Shown here in pieces: positions 33,408 through 46,229 of a DNA stretch of 64,000 bases. The notes beneath the pieces were generated by a model that had not been told where the DNA came from, did not search any database, and saw only the letters and a program-made list of their open reading frames with translations. Both the position numbers and the translations under genes were made by a program. Each line of letters begins with the position of its first letter. Positions within the stretch are counted from its first letter, which is position 1. Origin of the DNA: Epiperipatus broadwayi (Eukaryota > Onychophora > Udeonychophora > Euonychophora > Peripatidae); assembly GCA_028023455.1 (NCBI GenBank), contig JAQFVV010000320.1, positions 620,001 to 684,000 of the forward strand. The letters are read 5' to 3'.

Positions 33408-35480
33408 GTCATCATCATCAGTATTCTGTCAAATGGATAGGTCCAGAGAGTAGTCACATCATCAATTCATCCATTTTTCCATTTCATTCTCTTGCTTGCC
33501 CAGCTCTTCAATTCCATGTAACTCTTCCCATCTCTTACATCATCCAACAATGTCAATTTCTTCCATTCTTACTTCCACTCACCATTCCCTTTTATTAAAC
33601 TATAATTTCTTTTTAACGTAGATTCAATCCAGTTTCTCTTTTTTTCCCTGATTTCCTTAATCAATCTTCTTTTTCCATTTACTCTATTCAAAACTATTTT
33701 ATTTGTTATTTTATTCATCCAACTAATTTTTTCCATTCTTCTCCATGTCCACATCTCAAAGGCTTTCAATTGGTTTCTAATTTCTTTACTCATTGTATTT
33801 CACAATCATACATTCCACATGTAGCATTTAATTAATTTTTTTCTTAATTCTCTTTTCAAAAGTCCAAAAAATATTTTATTTCTTTTAATAAATGCCTCAT
33901 TTGTCAATGTTATTCTTCTTTTAACTTCATATTCATTTCTTCCATCCTCACTCAACTAATTACCTAAATATCTAGATCCCTTTACCTGTTGAACTGTATT
34001 ATCATGGATTTCAATTTGCAATCTTTTTGCATTTCTCCATATCCACATACCCTTAGTTTTCTTAACATTAATCATCATCCTATATTCCATGCATTCTTCT
34101 TCCAATTTATTCAACATATTCTGAAGACACTTTTTATCCTCAGCTACAAGAGTCATATCATCTGCAAATCTTATACATTTTATTACTCTACCTCCTACAT
34201 TTGCTCCTCCACAATCTAATTAATTAGTATATTTTCTAAATAAATATTAAAGAGAACAGATGTCATATTACATCCTTGCTTAACTCCACTTTTTATATTC
34301 ACTTTATCAGTCTCATTACTCTCTAATTTAATTCTTATTCTTTGTCCAGTATACATATACCAAATCAATCTCTCTTTCCAAAATACCCCTTTATCTTTTA
34401 AGATGGATATAAGATTTATTCCATTCACAAAACATATACCAATTCCTTTATTTTTTTAAATATATCTCTCTGTAATTTTTTTTTCAATACCATAATTTCC
34501 AACAATTTTATCTTTCTTACCTTTCACCACAACAGTATCACCCAATAACAATATACATATATTTTTTCATTCATGTTGGATAATTTCCTCTATCTTCTCA
34601 TATATATCATCAATTTCAATATCATTATGACTAGTAGTTAGCATATAAACTTGTATGATTACCAAATTCCTAGGACTTACATTTATTCTCATCATCATCA
34701 GCCTATGATGAACAAAATGAATCTTTGCCACATTATTCCAAATTTTCTTCCCCACAAGCAATGCCAACTCCATTAATTAGTCTATACCCACCAGAATAAT
34801 ATAACTTAATATCTCCACTACTTATTTCCCCACTTCCCTGCCACCTCATTTTGCTTAATTCTATAGCATCAATATTATTTATATACAATTCTCCAAATTT
34901 TCCAGTTTTTCTCAAAGATCTATCATTCCATGTGTCAATTCTCAATGTGTTTTCTCTCAATGAATTAAGTTTATGAGGATTTTGCAAATTTATGACCTGA
35001 GTAGCTTCATGTCTACCCCTGCTGGGAAATACAACAAAGTCCATTCAATTAAGGTCTCAACACCAAATGTAATGATTCCTGTAGACATACCCATAATAAA
35101 ACTAAGGAATTACAAGGCAGAGTGGTTTCCGGTGCCTTCTTTACCCAGAAATAGCCTTCATAACAGGATTATTGCATTACCTAAATATCATAAAATGAAC
35201 ATCCATCTTCTGCTTCCTCCTCACCATTGTCACCTTTAGTGATCTTCTGCTGACTTGAAAGAATGCTATTGCTAATGCAGAACCCAGCAGGATGTTAACA
35301 TTTAATTGCAGTCAACAGCCACTGTTTCCTTCAGCACTTCCTGATAGTGAATGTTGTCCCATTGTCAGTGGCTGCTTATTTACAGCACTTTGCTTATTCA
35401 CAGCTAACCTTCATATCTGAAGGCCATTCCCCTATCCACAACATGGGGATGCTCTGAGTAACATGGGACTTTAAGTTTTG
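33408..35480 (-). mobile_element. RTE-type LINE, copy C
   Basis: A minus-strand RTE element with the order leader, endonuclease, reverse transcriptase, C-terminus. The 3' end is TGATGATGATGA (33408-33421 on the complementary strand), the same microsatellite type as copies A and B. The less A+T-rich leader probably reaches about 35480. Part of the endonuclease-RT connector is missing (the endonuclease breaks off near 34560 and RT resumes at about 34430), so the copy is internally deleted as well as stopped. Confidence 0.75.
33569..35044 (-). pseudogene. RTE endonuclease-reverse transcriptase, broken
   Basis: The endonuclease start (35044-34733) has RIDTWNDRSLRKTGKFGEL and AIELSKMRWQGSGEI. The family block is LSE-RW, so the catalytic glutamate has become lysine. 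The second frame (34773-34567) continues the endonuclease. The RT frame 34428-34216 has VKQGCNMTSVLFNIYLE (motif B). The catalytic box FADDMTLVAED follows in the next frame (about 34175-34140), then INVKKTKGMWI. The C-terminal frame 33793-33569 has the RTE-like WTWRRMEKISW block. It is of the type often annotated craniofacial development protein 2-like in databases. Stops and shifts between frames make it dead. Confidence 0.8.
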
Positions 35481-37265
35481 TTTATGTATAACATCACTAA
35501 TTATGAGTTATATATGTTTGATATGGCAAATCTGTCGCTTTTGAAATAAATGTACTTGAAATAGCAAGATATAAAAAATGTTGCTATCTCATCTAGGAAA
35601 GAATACATATATACTGCATGATTCTGAGCAGAGGAATTAATCAACTCTATTTTAAACACAATATCTATGAACATATCCCTATAATTGCTAAAGAGAGTAG
35701 ATGAATCTCACATCTTTATTGCAGATAAAAAACGATTCCTAGAAACCCTTGCAATAGAAGATTTTTTTTATCTCTATTATATATACATAAACAGAAATAT
35801 ATTCTTTCATCAAAAGAAACAACTATACTTAACACAATGATCATTGATTGAATTCTCATCTTTAAGAGGGCTAATATGAACAACACTCGATTAAGAAGCT
35901 ATAGATATCTATATATACACACACCCTGTTGCATATATTTTTATCTTTAATAAAATCAGTACAATCGGAATGCATATCCAACCCCAGGTTTTATTGTTAC
36001 ATGATTTTAAAGTATAATTTTAGAATCAAATTTACACCCACCTTAAACAATGAGATCAATTACAACAATATGTGTATGACCTTATATAAAATACTTATTA
36101 TTTTATTTATATTTTTTTAAGGAAAACAATTTGAACACAGAAAAGTTTCTTTAACAAATAATATTTGTTATAAACATTACAACTTTTCATACACCAACTT
36201 TTTCTATACCACTTAAAATCTTAAAACATTTATATATAAAAATAAAGAAATGCTTTTTTAATATATAATATTTCTAACAGTGATTCTGCTACCTGTTCTG
36301 CACATATATTTATCTTTTTAAAATATTTAAAATAGTGGGCCCTTTATATATATGATATTTCATTTAAATTACCAAACTTATTACACATTAATTTGCACCT
36401 TTACTCTTAATAGAAATATATAAAAGTTGACAATATTTAACTTAATATAATAGTAAAAAATAAAACACTTTTTTTTTAATATTTTTGCAATATAGATTAC
36501 AATAGCAACAAAAATGAAGGATTATTTAAGCTTTAAACAATTTGAAAAAATCTTATATTACTATATATTATTTTTCTTGTCCAATTGCTTATTATTCTTT
36601 TCTTATGTCCAAGTTTCCCAAGGAAATGTTTCATAATTAGGCCTATATGGTTTTGGGATATACAACAATTAATAGAGAGAATAGCATGTTATATGAAGAG
36701 ATCTGGTGCAAGGCAAAAAGCAAATGGTTTCAATCTACTAATATAATAATCAGATAGTAAAAAAGTTTTACAATTCTTATTTAACCAATTTATTGCTTAA
36801 GAAAGATAATACATTTTATTAAATTTTGTAAAACTTTTAATTTTATATTTAGAAAACATTTTATTGCACTGTACCACATTAAAGCAATGAATAAAATATA
36901 TGTACTTTCAGTTTAACCTAAGAAATATTTTTAATGAACAATAATACATATAGATGGGAAAATAACTACTGACCATATTGTAAAATTTATAAAATTTATT
37001 GATTTTTTATATTTTTTATATATTTTATTTATTTGGGTTTTTTTTTTTTTTTTGGATAGTGTATAATTGAAGAAATAGCATATCCTGGTACGATGTATAT
37101 CATGATGTTATTGTATATGCTATTCTATTAAATTAATATTTTAAAAATCAGCATTTCTTTTTTTAAATCTTCAATTAGTATAACTTTTGAAATGAGTTTA
37201 TGGCCTTTTTCAACATTGCAATAATATGACATAATTCTGAATATGATATTATATATATATTATAT
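35481..37265. other. Intergenic, nothing recognised
   Basis: A+T-rich with simple repeats (for example TA runs near 35,780). The short 63-residue frame at 35929-36120 has no recognised motif. Confidence 0.45.
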
Positions 37266-37269
37266 ATTG

Positions 37270-37780
37270 ATAATATTTAATAGATGGAAATGTTTGAATT
37301 TTATAATATGTGGAAATATCTGTTTACATATTCATATGATAAAAATCACTGTCAGATGTTAGTAGACAGTAGTTAATTAAAATAGCAAACTGTAGACACT
37401 TTCTGCATTCAAAAATGAGTGTACATTTTTGTATGCAATCTCTTGATGTTATATGGAAAATAGAATGCTACAGTATTTATTTACAATGCAAGGAAAGAAA
37501 GTTTACAACCTTTCACAATTCCTTATAAATAATAGTCTGTTCCATAATTCAGTCACATGATACAAATTGGTAATTTTTAACAGATGGAAATGTTTGAATT
37601 TTATATGTGGAAATATCTGTTTGAATTTCCACATGATAAAAATCACTGTCAGATGTTAATAGACACTAATTAATTAAAATAGTAAACTGTAGATCTTTCT
37701 AAATTCAAAAGTGTACCCTTTTGTATGCAATCTCTTAATGTTATATAAATACTAAAACACTACAGTATTTAATAGGAATT
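37270..37780. repeat. Direct duplication, about 205 bp, 300-bp period
   Basis: 37270-37480 and 37571-37775 share most of their sequence in the same order: AGATGGAAATGTTTGAATTT, ATAAAAATCACTGTCAGATG, TTTTGTATGCAATCTCTT and ACAGTATTTA. The copies are about 85% alike by eye. There is no coding content. Confidence 0.8.
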
Positions 37781-38118
37781 TTTTTTTTTTTTACAAATAT
37801 GCATAAAAATCATTAAATTTAAAGATGTAATTATTCATAAAAATTTTAATTTTTTTTTAAAAATATATAATTAATATAATTTAAAATTTACAAAATAATT
37901 TTTTTGATGCTTGTGTATTATCATACCTATCAAGTTTGGCAGCCATTTATTTTTGAATTGCACAGTTTCATGGGCATACAAGTATTTGTTTATGGTTTTT
38001 TTTCCAATTTTATTTTACCAAATATATGTTATTTGTTAAGTTTAAAAAAATTAATAAATCTATTATAAATTCCATTCAGATGTTTATTTTAATCGTTTTA
38101 TTTATTTATAACATATAA

Positions 38119-38937
38119 ATGCTGACATACTACAAACATTGTTATACTTTGGGTAATAGTATGAAAACTAAACCCTACTATCTGATAGCACTGTTTTTCA
38201 CAAAATGCATATCAATATACCATTTTAGCAGCCTTAACTTATGGCTGACAGTGCAAGAAGTGTTTTTGAGCCATAACAGGCTGCCTGAGGGTGATGTATT
38301 CTACAATTACATAACGAAATACTACGCCCATTGCATTGCTACAGTATTCGTCAAGTGAGTGCTCTTGAACTCTCACTATGGTCTGATTTGATGGTGGGCA
38401 TATTTGAAAGAGATGAAACTGCAAAAATTCATTGTCAGAAATTTTTCAGAAAGCATAGTGGAATTTGTATTCCATACTAAGAATTGTCATGTTGTCACAT
38501 ATGCTTCCCTATGCTTTTGAACTGCATAGAACTTTAAAAGGTTTTTTTCAGCAGAGTTTTTTCCAATTTTGCACGCAAATGCCTGTTTATGCGCGAATCC
38601 ATGCGAGAACTGTCAAAGGTCATCTGCAAGTTATCCGAATTGGTCGAAGCTGAGTGAATTGCCGGCCGGCCACACAAGTGGATGCACAATATTGTGTTTC
38701 ACCAGAAAGAGAAACTTCTGCAAGTGTACCTATGTAGATCTGCGTAAGGGAAGTTGTTGGTTTGAAGGCTCCAAAATCCCATTACTTACAGTTTTGAGGC
38801 TTCCCTGTTATTTTATTTGTGTGTTACTTTTGGCTGCTGTTTTTTATGCCCCCGTAAATGGTGGTGTTTTGTTGTTGTTTTTTTACTTGTTTTGCTTCAC
38901 AACTTGTCCAAAGTTTCATTTCTTTTTGATTCAATAA
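38119..38937 (+). other. Unassigned open frames inside the inverted-repeat segment
   Basis: Frames at 38119-38358 (79 residues), 38465-38653 (62) and 38569-38937 (122) are longer and less A+T-rich than background. The last is cysteine-rich at its start (CLCANPCENCQ) and hydrophobic near its end (VLLLAAVFYAPVNG). I do not recognise any of them. A GTGAGT donor-like site lies near 38355. They may be decayed transposase sequence of the surrounding element or chance frames. Confidence 0.2.
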
Positions 38938-39149
38938 ATTATTTTATGGGGAAACTTGTTTTTATTGTTCACATGATTATAAAGTAGGTAGTTAAAGTAG
39001 GTAATATTTTATTATACCAAAAAAAAAGAAGCTTTAAAAGTTTATTCAAAAGGCCCCACCAAAATAAAATAATAATAAAGAACTGTGCGGTAACATAATA
39101 AAATGTTCAAAAAGAAAATCCAAAAAGAAGTCGATAATTAAAAAATCAA

Positions 39150-39830
39150 AACAAACCTTCCCCACCACCCCACCTCCCCCGGCTTAAAAAAAAAGTGTTC
39201 TTTAAAAATGAACTGTTTATGTCTTTTTTTTAAATTAAAGGCCCAAAAAATTAAGAAAGAACTTTTTGCTATCATATAAAGCTTTCTGTAGTGTAAAGAT
39301 TTGAAACAAACAAAAAAAAAAAAAAAGCCTCGTAATAAATTAACCAAAAAAAAAAGACGACAATTCAAAATTAAAACAACCCCTCTCCCCTCCAACCTCT
39401 AAAAAACCAAGTGTTGGTTTATTCAAAAGTATCGAATTGTTGAAGTCTTTCAGCAAATCAAAATATCAAACAAAAAAAAAAAAAAAAGATAAGTTAAAAA
39501 CAAACAATCAACCCCTCCTTCCACCATCTAAAAATGACAAAGTGTTTGTTACCATATTTTTGTGTAAACAAACCGATGGAGCATTAATCGATAATTTAGA
39601 AGCAAACCAACACCCCTACACCATCTAAAAACAAAGTATTTGTTTCTTAAAAAAACAAACCAAAAAAAAAAACATGTGAAAAAAAAATTGGTTTACCACA
39701 AGTAATATTATGTAAAGAAACCTACGGACGGACAGTTAGTCGTTAATTTACAAACAAACCAACACCCCTAGACCATCTAAAAACAAAGTATTTGTTTATT
39801 AAAAAAAAAAACCCAGGTGGAATAAAAAAA
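39150..39830. repeat. Degenerate minisatellite, five or so units
   Basis: A phrase built on CAACCCCTCC-ACCATCTAAAAA-CAAAGT-TTTGTTTATT recurs near 39160, 39380, 39510, 39610 and 39760, spaced about 100-220 bp. The best-matched pair (39603 and 39752) reads ACCAACACCCCTA-ACCATC in both. A second module, GTAAACAAAC-GA, followed by a rearranged GTTAATCG/TTAATTTA phrase, recurs between them. The strand shown is A- and C-rich with few G. Confidence 0.7.
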
Positions 39831-40369
39831 AAACTTTGGTGGTTTACCATCGCCGATGAAAAAATAATAAAAACTGGTTGAAAAAAAAAAATCTTTTACC
39901 ATAATATTATGTAAACAAACAGACCATCCATGAATCGGTATATTGATGTGAATTGGACAAAAAAGAGCACCATCAGATGGTAGGGTTCAGTATTCATACT
40001 ATTACCATACTTTGTTTAAATTCAGCTTCTTTCTTTTTTAATTACCATTTTGGAAAAATGCTGAAAATTTGGAATCTTCCCTTGACAAAACATCATGTAG
40101 TAAAGTATTTCCAAAGATATAGGATTCTGCCCTAACACTTTATGTTCCTTATATATTTTTATATTAATAAGTTCATTTAATACAAAATTAATAATAAAGT
40201 TGAAATATTATAATTAACTTTTGCAGAAATTTTTTTTTTAAATAGCAAAAAAAAAAAAGTAAATATTAAATATAATCACTTTTTATCATCCCCTTAAACT
40301 GTATAATTCAAAAATAAATGGCTGCCAAGCTTGTCATACAGGATAATACATTATACACAAATACCAACT

Positions 40370-41657
40370 TTTTTTATATTTATTCTTATTATTGTTTTAT
40401 TTTACACCTTTTAATTAAATAAAAAACTTAAAGATAAACCCTATTTTATATTTTCTAAAATTATCTTTTTAATCAAAGTTTTTTTATATATTTTTAATTA
40501 CTTAAATAAAATCCAAGTTTTATTTTTCTATGTATATTATTGTAATTGAAAATTTGTTATAGATTTATAAAATTTTTGGAAATGAATGAAGTCACTCAAA
40601 TATATACCTGCAATTATGATAATAAAATAGCAAATGTTTAAAATTTAAATATGTTGTATTAATGCAATTTAAATATAAATTATTAATGAATATTCTTTAA
40701 AAAAAATAATTTAATAAAAAATAAATAAATTTAAATTCCTTATTTATATTTACTTGATTATGAAAAAATTTTGTATTAGTAAATGTTAGAAATATCACAA
40801 TGAAATGTAATAAAAGTTACATTTTTATACATCATAAAAAAAGAAATGCTTAAAATCTTATATAATTTATGAATTAATTCATATTCATATAGTTACAGAT
40901 AAATCAAAACTTTTTTTAAAAAAAAAATGTTACAGATACAATACCAATTTACCCTATTATGTTACAGTAAATGATGGATATAACAGCTTAGAGAGTAAAA
41001 CTGGCATTCCATTTTTTCTGTCCATTTTTTCTTTTTTTTAAATTAGCTTTTGAAGAAGAATTATAAATTTTTTTGAGCTGCTTTATAGAGTTCAAATTAA
41101 ACTTTTTCATAAAAAATGTATTATGAATATTATATTCTTTGATTAAATGTTTTTTTAATTTGCCCAGACTGCCATAATAGTATTTTGATATCAAAAACTT
41201 CCATAATACTTGTTCAATTGTCTTTTATTTTAAAAATTAACTTTTAGCATAGAATTGCAAAGTTTTTTTGTATTGAAACAGTGTGAATCAACATGTATTA
41301 CAAATATTCACATTATATGCAAATAAATACATTTTGATCTAATTTTTTTTAATTGTTTAACTTTTTCATTGATTTACAACAAGTGTAGTTTTTGCAAATA
41401 TTTTTGTGATACCATATTTAATGCTGGTCAAAAATTTCTCAGGAAATAAAAGATTTCTAATTCACACAATTTGGAATAATGTTAGTCTATCTATATAAAA
41501 CTTATTGTTCTATTGTCCAAAAATATAAAAAAATATTTTGACCTATTTAATTAGTTTTTAAATCTGTTAATTAATTAGTTTTATATCATTTTATCAAGTT
41601 AAAATATTTTAATTATGATAAATTGATTAAAAAGTTAATAAATAAAAATAAAACTAA
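40370..41657. other. A+T-rich intergenic, nothing recognised
   Basis: Simple A/T-rich sequence. The 68-residue minus frame at 40988-41194 is lysine-rich from base composition and has no recognised motif. Confidence 0.5.
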
Positions 41658-41736
41658 TTAAATAAGTCAAACAGGCAAAACTCACCATACGTATTAAATG
41701 GTGATCGCATGATGTTTATTGGTTTAAATAAGTCAA
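41658..41736. mobile_element. Short hammerhead-foldback derivative with perfect 13-bp direct repeats
   Basis: A 53-bp insert (41671-41723) starts ACAGGCAAAACTCACCATAC and ends GATGTTTATTGGTT, the two ends of the foldback family with the middle deleted. It is flanked by TTAAATAAGTCAA at 41658-41670 and 41724-41736. Confidence 0.85.
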
Positions 41737-41779
41737 CATAAGAATTTTTGAACAATAACAAAGTAAGATTCATATATAA

Positions 41780-42525
41780 CAGGGGTGGTCAAGACATCAA
41801 TCAAGAAGCTGATGTGAACATTGACAAATTGTAGTGATAAATTCAGAGCTTATTTGAATATAAAAAATAATAAAAAACCATAAAAATTCAAAATGATTCT
41901 TGTTTAAAAATAGTTAAATTTAAAATAACACCTGTTGTTATTGTCAATCTCAAACATAAACCCAGGTTGGAAGAAACCGAAAAGAATTAAATTATTTTTG
42001 TGTAAAACTAGATCTAAAATTCTTAGAAATATTTAATTGCCATTTTCCTGAGGAAAAATGAAAATGCCCTGGAGAAACAAGGATTTTAATGAACTGACTT
42101 TAAAATAAAGAAGTTGTGAACTTTTTAAAACACTTTGTATAGTAATTTAATAAATATTTTATAAAATAAACATGGACAAATTATAATACTAGAGGAAGCT
42201 GAAGTAATTTAATAGTAGTCATATAAAACGTCATCATCAACAATTCATATCTTATTTATTGAAAAAAAAATCATTAGTTCATATCTTCTAAAAACATCAC
42301 CAATATTTCTGAGTACCTAAAAAGCCCTTATAAAAAAAAAAAACACCAATTCGTAAGTATGTTCTAAAAAAACCAGGACTTCAAACCATTATTTTTTCCA
42401 TTCTGGCAAAAATAATATTTATTTTTTTTTGGTTTCCGGTTCGAAGCCCTGAAAAAAACATAGTCACTCTCAGGTACACTTTCACCAAAAAGTTGCCCCA
42501 ACATTTAAAAGTTTGTCCATCCCTG
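41780..42525. mobile_element. Non-autonomous hAT element (746 bp) with perfect 8-bp target duplication
   Basis: Termini CAGGGGTGGTCAA (left) and, reversed, CAGGGATGGACAAAC (right) are hAT-like inverted repeats. Both sides are flanked by ATATATAA (41772-41779 and 42526-42533). No transposase frame remains. Confidence 0.85.
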
Positions 42526-42533
42526 ATATATAA

Positions 42534-43229
42534 GAAAAAATGTGATTTGTTTCCAATTAGCTAATTTTTTTTAAAAAATAGCACTACACTAAAAAGGTTA
42601 ATGTTGGGAGATATAAATAAAAATAGATCTAAAAATTTTAGTTAAAAAATATAAAATAAAAATTAATAAGGGTAAGAAAAAAAATTAAATTATAGTAATT
42701 TAATTTTTAAGAAAAAATTGTAATTTTTTATGGTGCCTTAGTGGCAGTCTTTGGAAGCTTAAGGTTGATAGATCACTTTCAGTTCTGTCATTTCCAGCAA
42801 TTGAATTTCTTATAAATTCACAAGCAATAAAACCATTCAATTATTATTTAATTTTTGTGGATAATTATATTTTTCAAGTGAATAGTTTTTATGCATATTG
42901 GTAAGATATAAAATCTCTTTTTCTGCCTATTTTTCAGAAATATAATACATTTGTACTAAAATTTTATTGTTACATTCTTGAAAAAGACTATAAAATGGGC
43001 AGACATTACTGAAATTAAGAAACTAAAGTCTTTGAAAGAATGTTTCTGTTTTAATATTATATGTTGAAATAACTTAGTCTATTAATTTTATTAAAATGAA
43101 TTGGATAAAGTTGAGTATACCAATATTTTCCTAAAGATAATTCAGAATATAAATAATAATTTTTCTACATCAAGAGAATGTTTGAGCAATCAAGTCATTT
43201 TTTTATTCTAATAGAGGAACTGGAGTCCA
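42534..43229. other. Intergenic, nothing recognised
   Basis: No gene, RNA or repeat recognised. Confidence 0.5.
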
Positions 43230-44030
43230 GAAATGGTATAGGCAAAAATTTTGTGGCTACATATGGGGCCAAAGCTGGAAAAAGATCTTGAAAAATATAT
43301 CTAGAAGTGTGACAATTGATAAATTAAAGCATGTTTGTCCCATGAAGATCAGAATTTATGAAACCTTGGTAATGCACAGATCTGGACCATGAAACATATA
43401 CTCATGATGAACTGAGTTGAAATTGATTCCAAGTACTAGTACTAAAATAAATACTAAATTTTTATACATCATAGGCTTTCCAGTGATAACAATCTTTGAT
43501 AATTGCACTAAATTTAACTTAGCAAAATTTGTTAAATTATTCAAATTCTGAGAAACAACTTATTCCATTGTACCATCCTGAGTCAAATGATTTAACAGAA
43601 AATGTCATTCAGTATTTAAACAAATATTGAATCAAAACACCTTTTCAAATATATATGATTTACCCATTTTTAGCAACATTGCACCAACATATTCTGTCTT
43701 CAATGGCAGTGAAAAATCTTTAGGAGATCTATCTATGAGTAGATTTTTAAGAACATTTCTAACCTTCCTTTGTCAGAGAAAACTCTAGTTCCAAATTTAC
43801 CATAAAAAATATAGTCTGGAATGAAACAATATATAAAAGCAATGGTTAAAAAAGAATTCACTAAGTCAGATAATAGTCACGAGTACAGATGACACTTCAA
43901 TTACCTTTGGAAGTACATGATCCCAATTTTATGAGTAAAGGTAATTTTAGAACCAATATAAATATCAACAAAATCATCTACAAATAGTAAATACCAAACA
44001 GCAGCCAAGAATGACCACATCAAAAGTATC
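43230..44030 (+). pseudogene. Gypsy integrase fragment
   Basis: Broken plus-strand frames follow the order of a Gypsy (K02A2.6-like) integrase. A PKLEKDLEKYI segment near 43270 resembles the zinc-binding region. GFPVITIFDNCTKFNLAKF near 43475-43530 matches the core G-P--IVSDNGTQF block with a catalytic Asp. LYHPESNDLTENVIQYLNK near 43570-43630 matches the PYHP-SNG-AER-VQ-FK block, where the catalytic Glu is kept. RTFLTFL near 43750 fits the LRTRLDLL block. No RT or LTR is nearby. It may be from the same Gypsy family as the gag-protease fragment at 13-14 kb. Confidence 0.75.
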
Positions 44031-46229
44031 TTCAGTTGAAATGACTATTGAAAAAGATCCAATGACAATGGTAATCAGTGAATAATAGCCTTTTTAGAAA
44101 CTAAAACTAGGATTTGTCATTGTTCTCATAAAAAAACTTTCTGAGCTAATAAAAAGCATTTGTAATGTATAATAAGCTTCTTAACACAATTTACAGTATA
44201 TAGTTGATTTCTATGTGATCACATTAATTCAATTATTCATCACCTCTGAATTTACTTATTTTTTAATGGTCATACATCTTGCAAAAAAAATGCATTCATA
44301 TTTAAAAAATAATAAATTTCAATAGACATACTATGAAAAAAATTATCAAAATGAATAAAGTTGAAAATAAATTACCTCTATTAATTACAAGTGTCATTCT
44401 TTCAAATGACAGCCATTATAAACTTTAGATCTAAATATAACTGACAAAGTAAACTTCTGCATGTTATAAACATAAAGTATTAAATTTCATAAAATTTGAC
44501 ATATAACTTTGAATTAATTTGAAATATTAAAAAAGCCCATATTTTACTCACATTATTTCTTAACTTTATATGCAGAGATAACTATTAATGTTAAATTCAA
44601 TCACACTAGTCACTTGAGAGCAATCTTTTCCACAAACATTGAAAAATATGCTAAACTGTCTCCAATAATACATTTTGACTAAATATGTCAGATTTATATT
44701 TTTTGGTATTTTTTTGATGGCTTTCAAATAAAAAGTAGTTGGAGATTTAATGTCACATTAACAGAAAATAAAATATCAGATATGTATTTTGTTTATTTTT
44801 GTTAAATTTTTTTATCAATTTAACTTCTTATTTCTAATTTTCTTTCAAATATTAAACACAAAATTCTTTAATATAGTACAGTAAAAACAAAAATTATGGA
44901 CTAAAAGTAAATAAAATTCAGCTTGTCAGTTTGAAGAATTCTAAGCAAGTTTAAGCAAAATGGTCGTAAAAAAAAATCCACTGTATATTAACAAAACTTA
45001 TTAATCTAAGATTTGTAAAAATAATGCTAATATCCAGAAAAATAGTCATACTTTTTTTAATTATTAAAGTTAGAAAATCATGCAGTTTAATACCAATTGC
45101 TTAACTTCTCAGCAATTTATGTATATTAAAACATTGGCTATGTTGAATGTAGAAGTGTTTTTACCCAATGACAGAAGACCATCAACAAACTCTGTATCCT
45201 ATGTGGTTTAATACTGTAGTAGAGCGATCTACTCAAAACTAAAAAATCCAGAATTGATTCTCAATTGAGTACTGAAAATTTTTAAAAAATGGAACTCTTT
45301 ACTTTGTTTAAAATACTATTTCAATATAAAAATAAAACACTAATTGATACTTGAAAATTTTGTGCTTAATTATCCTTTTTATCAGTAATTTAGTTATATT
45401 AGTGTATTTTATCAACATTAATGCAGTGTTACCTCCTGGGAAAGTTGTTAATTTCTATGTCCAAAACAGGTTGGGTATGAAGTACTAATCTGTTAATGTA
45501 GTATGCCATTGCTTATTTTCTTAATGTATTTTACCATCTTACTTTTAAAGCTGCATAATAAATTTTAATGAATTCCACATTCTGGAATACTATACGTGTA
45601 TAATAAAGGTAAAGATTAAAATGTTATTTGCCCTGCAATGAAGGTTTGGCCTGCATGCCATTTGTGAATGAGTACTGTCATTCCAAGTTCTAAAAATGAC
45701 AAATAATATTAGTAATACTATAGATGAGATATGCAGTGACTGTACAAATCAATTTGTGAATCCAAAATGCATCTATTTATAGAATATGCTGGTTCATTAT
45801 TTTATTATGATGTATTTTAACTTCTTATATATAGCAAGGCTTTTTCCTGTTAAAACCATGGTCAACTACATTATATTTTCTTAGAAAATATTGTATCTTT
45901 CAATTATTTCACATGTCCAATCCAATAAAAATGTGATTTTGAAAATTTATAGTATGACATTCTGTAAACTGAAGAAAACGTTGATCTCATGATATTGCCA
46001 TTGTATGAGTTTGTAAAATCCTATAAAGTATCTTTAAATGAAATTTTTCTATTGCCTTTATATTAGAATGTCCAAGTTTTATTTCCTTGCAATAAATCAT
46101 GTGAAATAGTAGCTCTATATTGAACTAATTTAGTTGCAGCAATTACATTGTTGTGATAAAATATTCTTTTAACTTATTAAAAGCAATAGTATCTCACTGA
46201 AGTCTGCATTGCTCTTTATTAAATCTGTC
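44031..46229. other. Intergenic; possible very old LINE sequence at the right side
   Basis: Nothing clear. The minus strand from about 45,800 to 46,230 could be a degraded continuation of the RT relic at 46,230-46,460, but I cannot support it firmly. Confidence 0.35.

Larger units (their letters stand above)
37906..40366. mobile_element. 2.46-kb segment bounded by inverted repeats, type unknown
   Basis: The left end (37906-37968) contains GTTTGGCAGCCATTTATTTT and continues TGAATTGCACAGTTT. The right end (40296-40366), reversed, contains GCTTGGCAGCCATTTATTTT then TGAATTATACAGTTT. The inverted match extends outward through GTGTAT-AT-TATC and covers about 60 bp. The interior has a less A+T-rich part (38.2-38.9 kb) with unassigned frames and an A-rich minisatellite (39.15-39.83 kb). 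I could not place it in a known transposon superfamily, and A+T-rich flanks prevent a confident target duplication. Confidence 0.6.
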
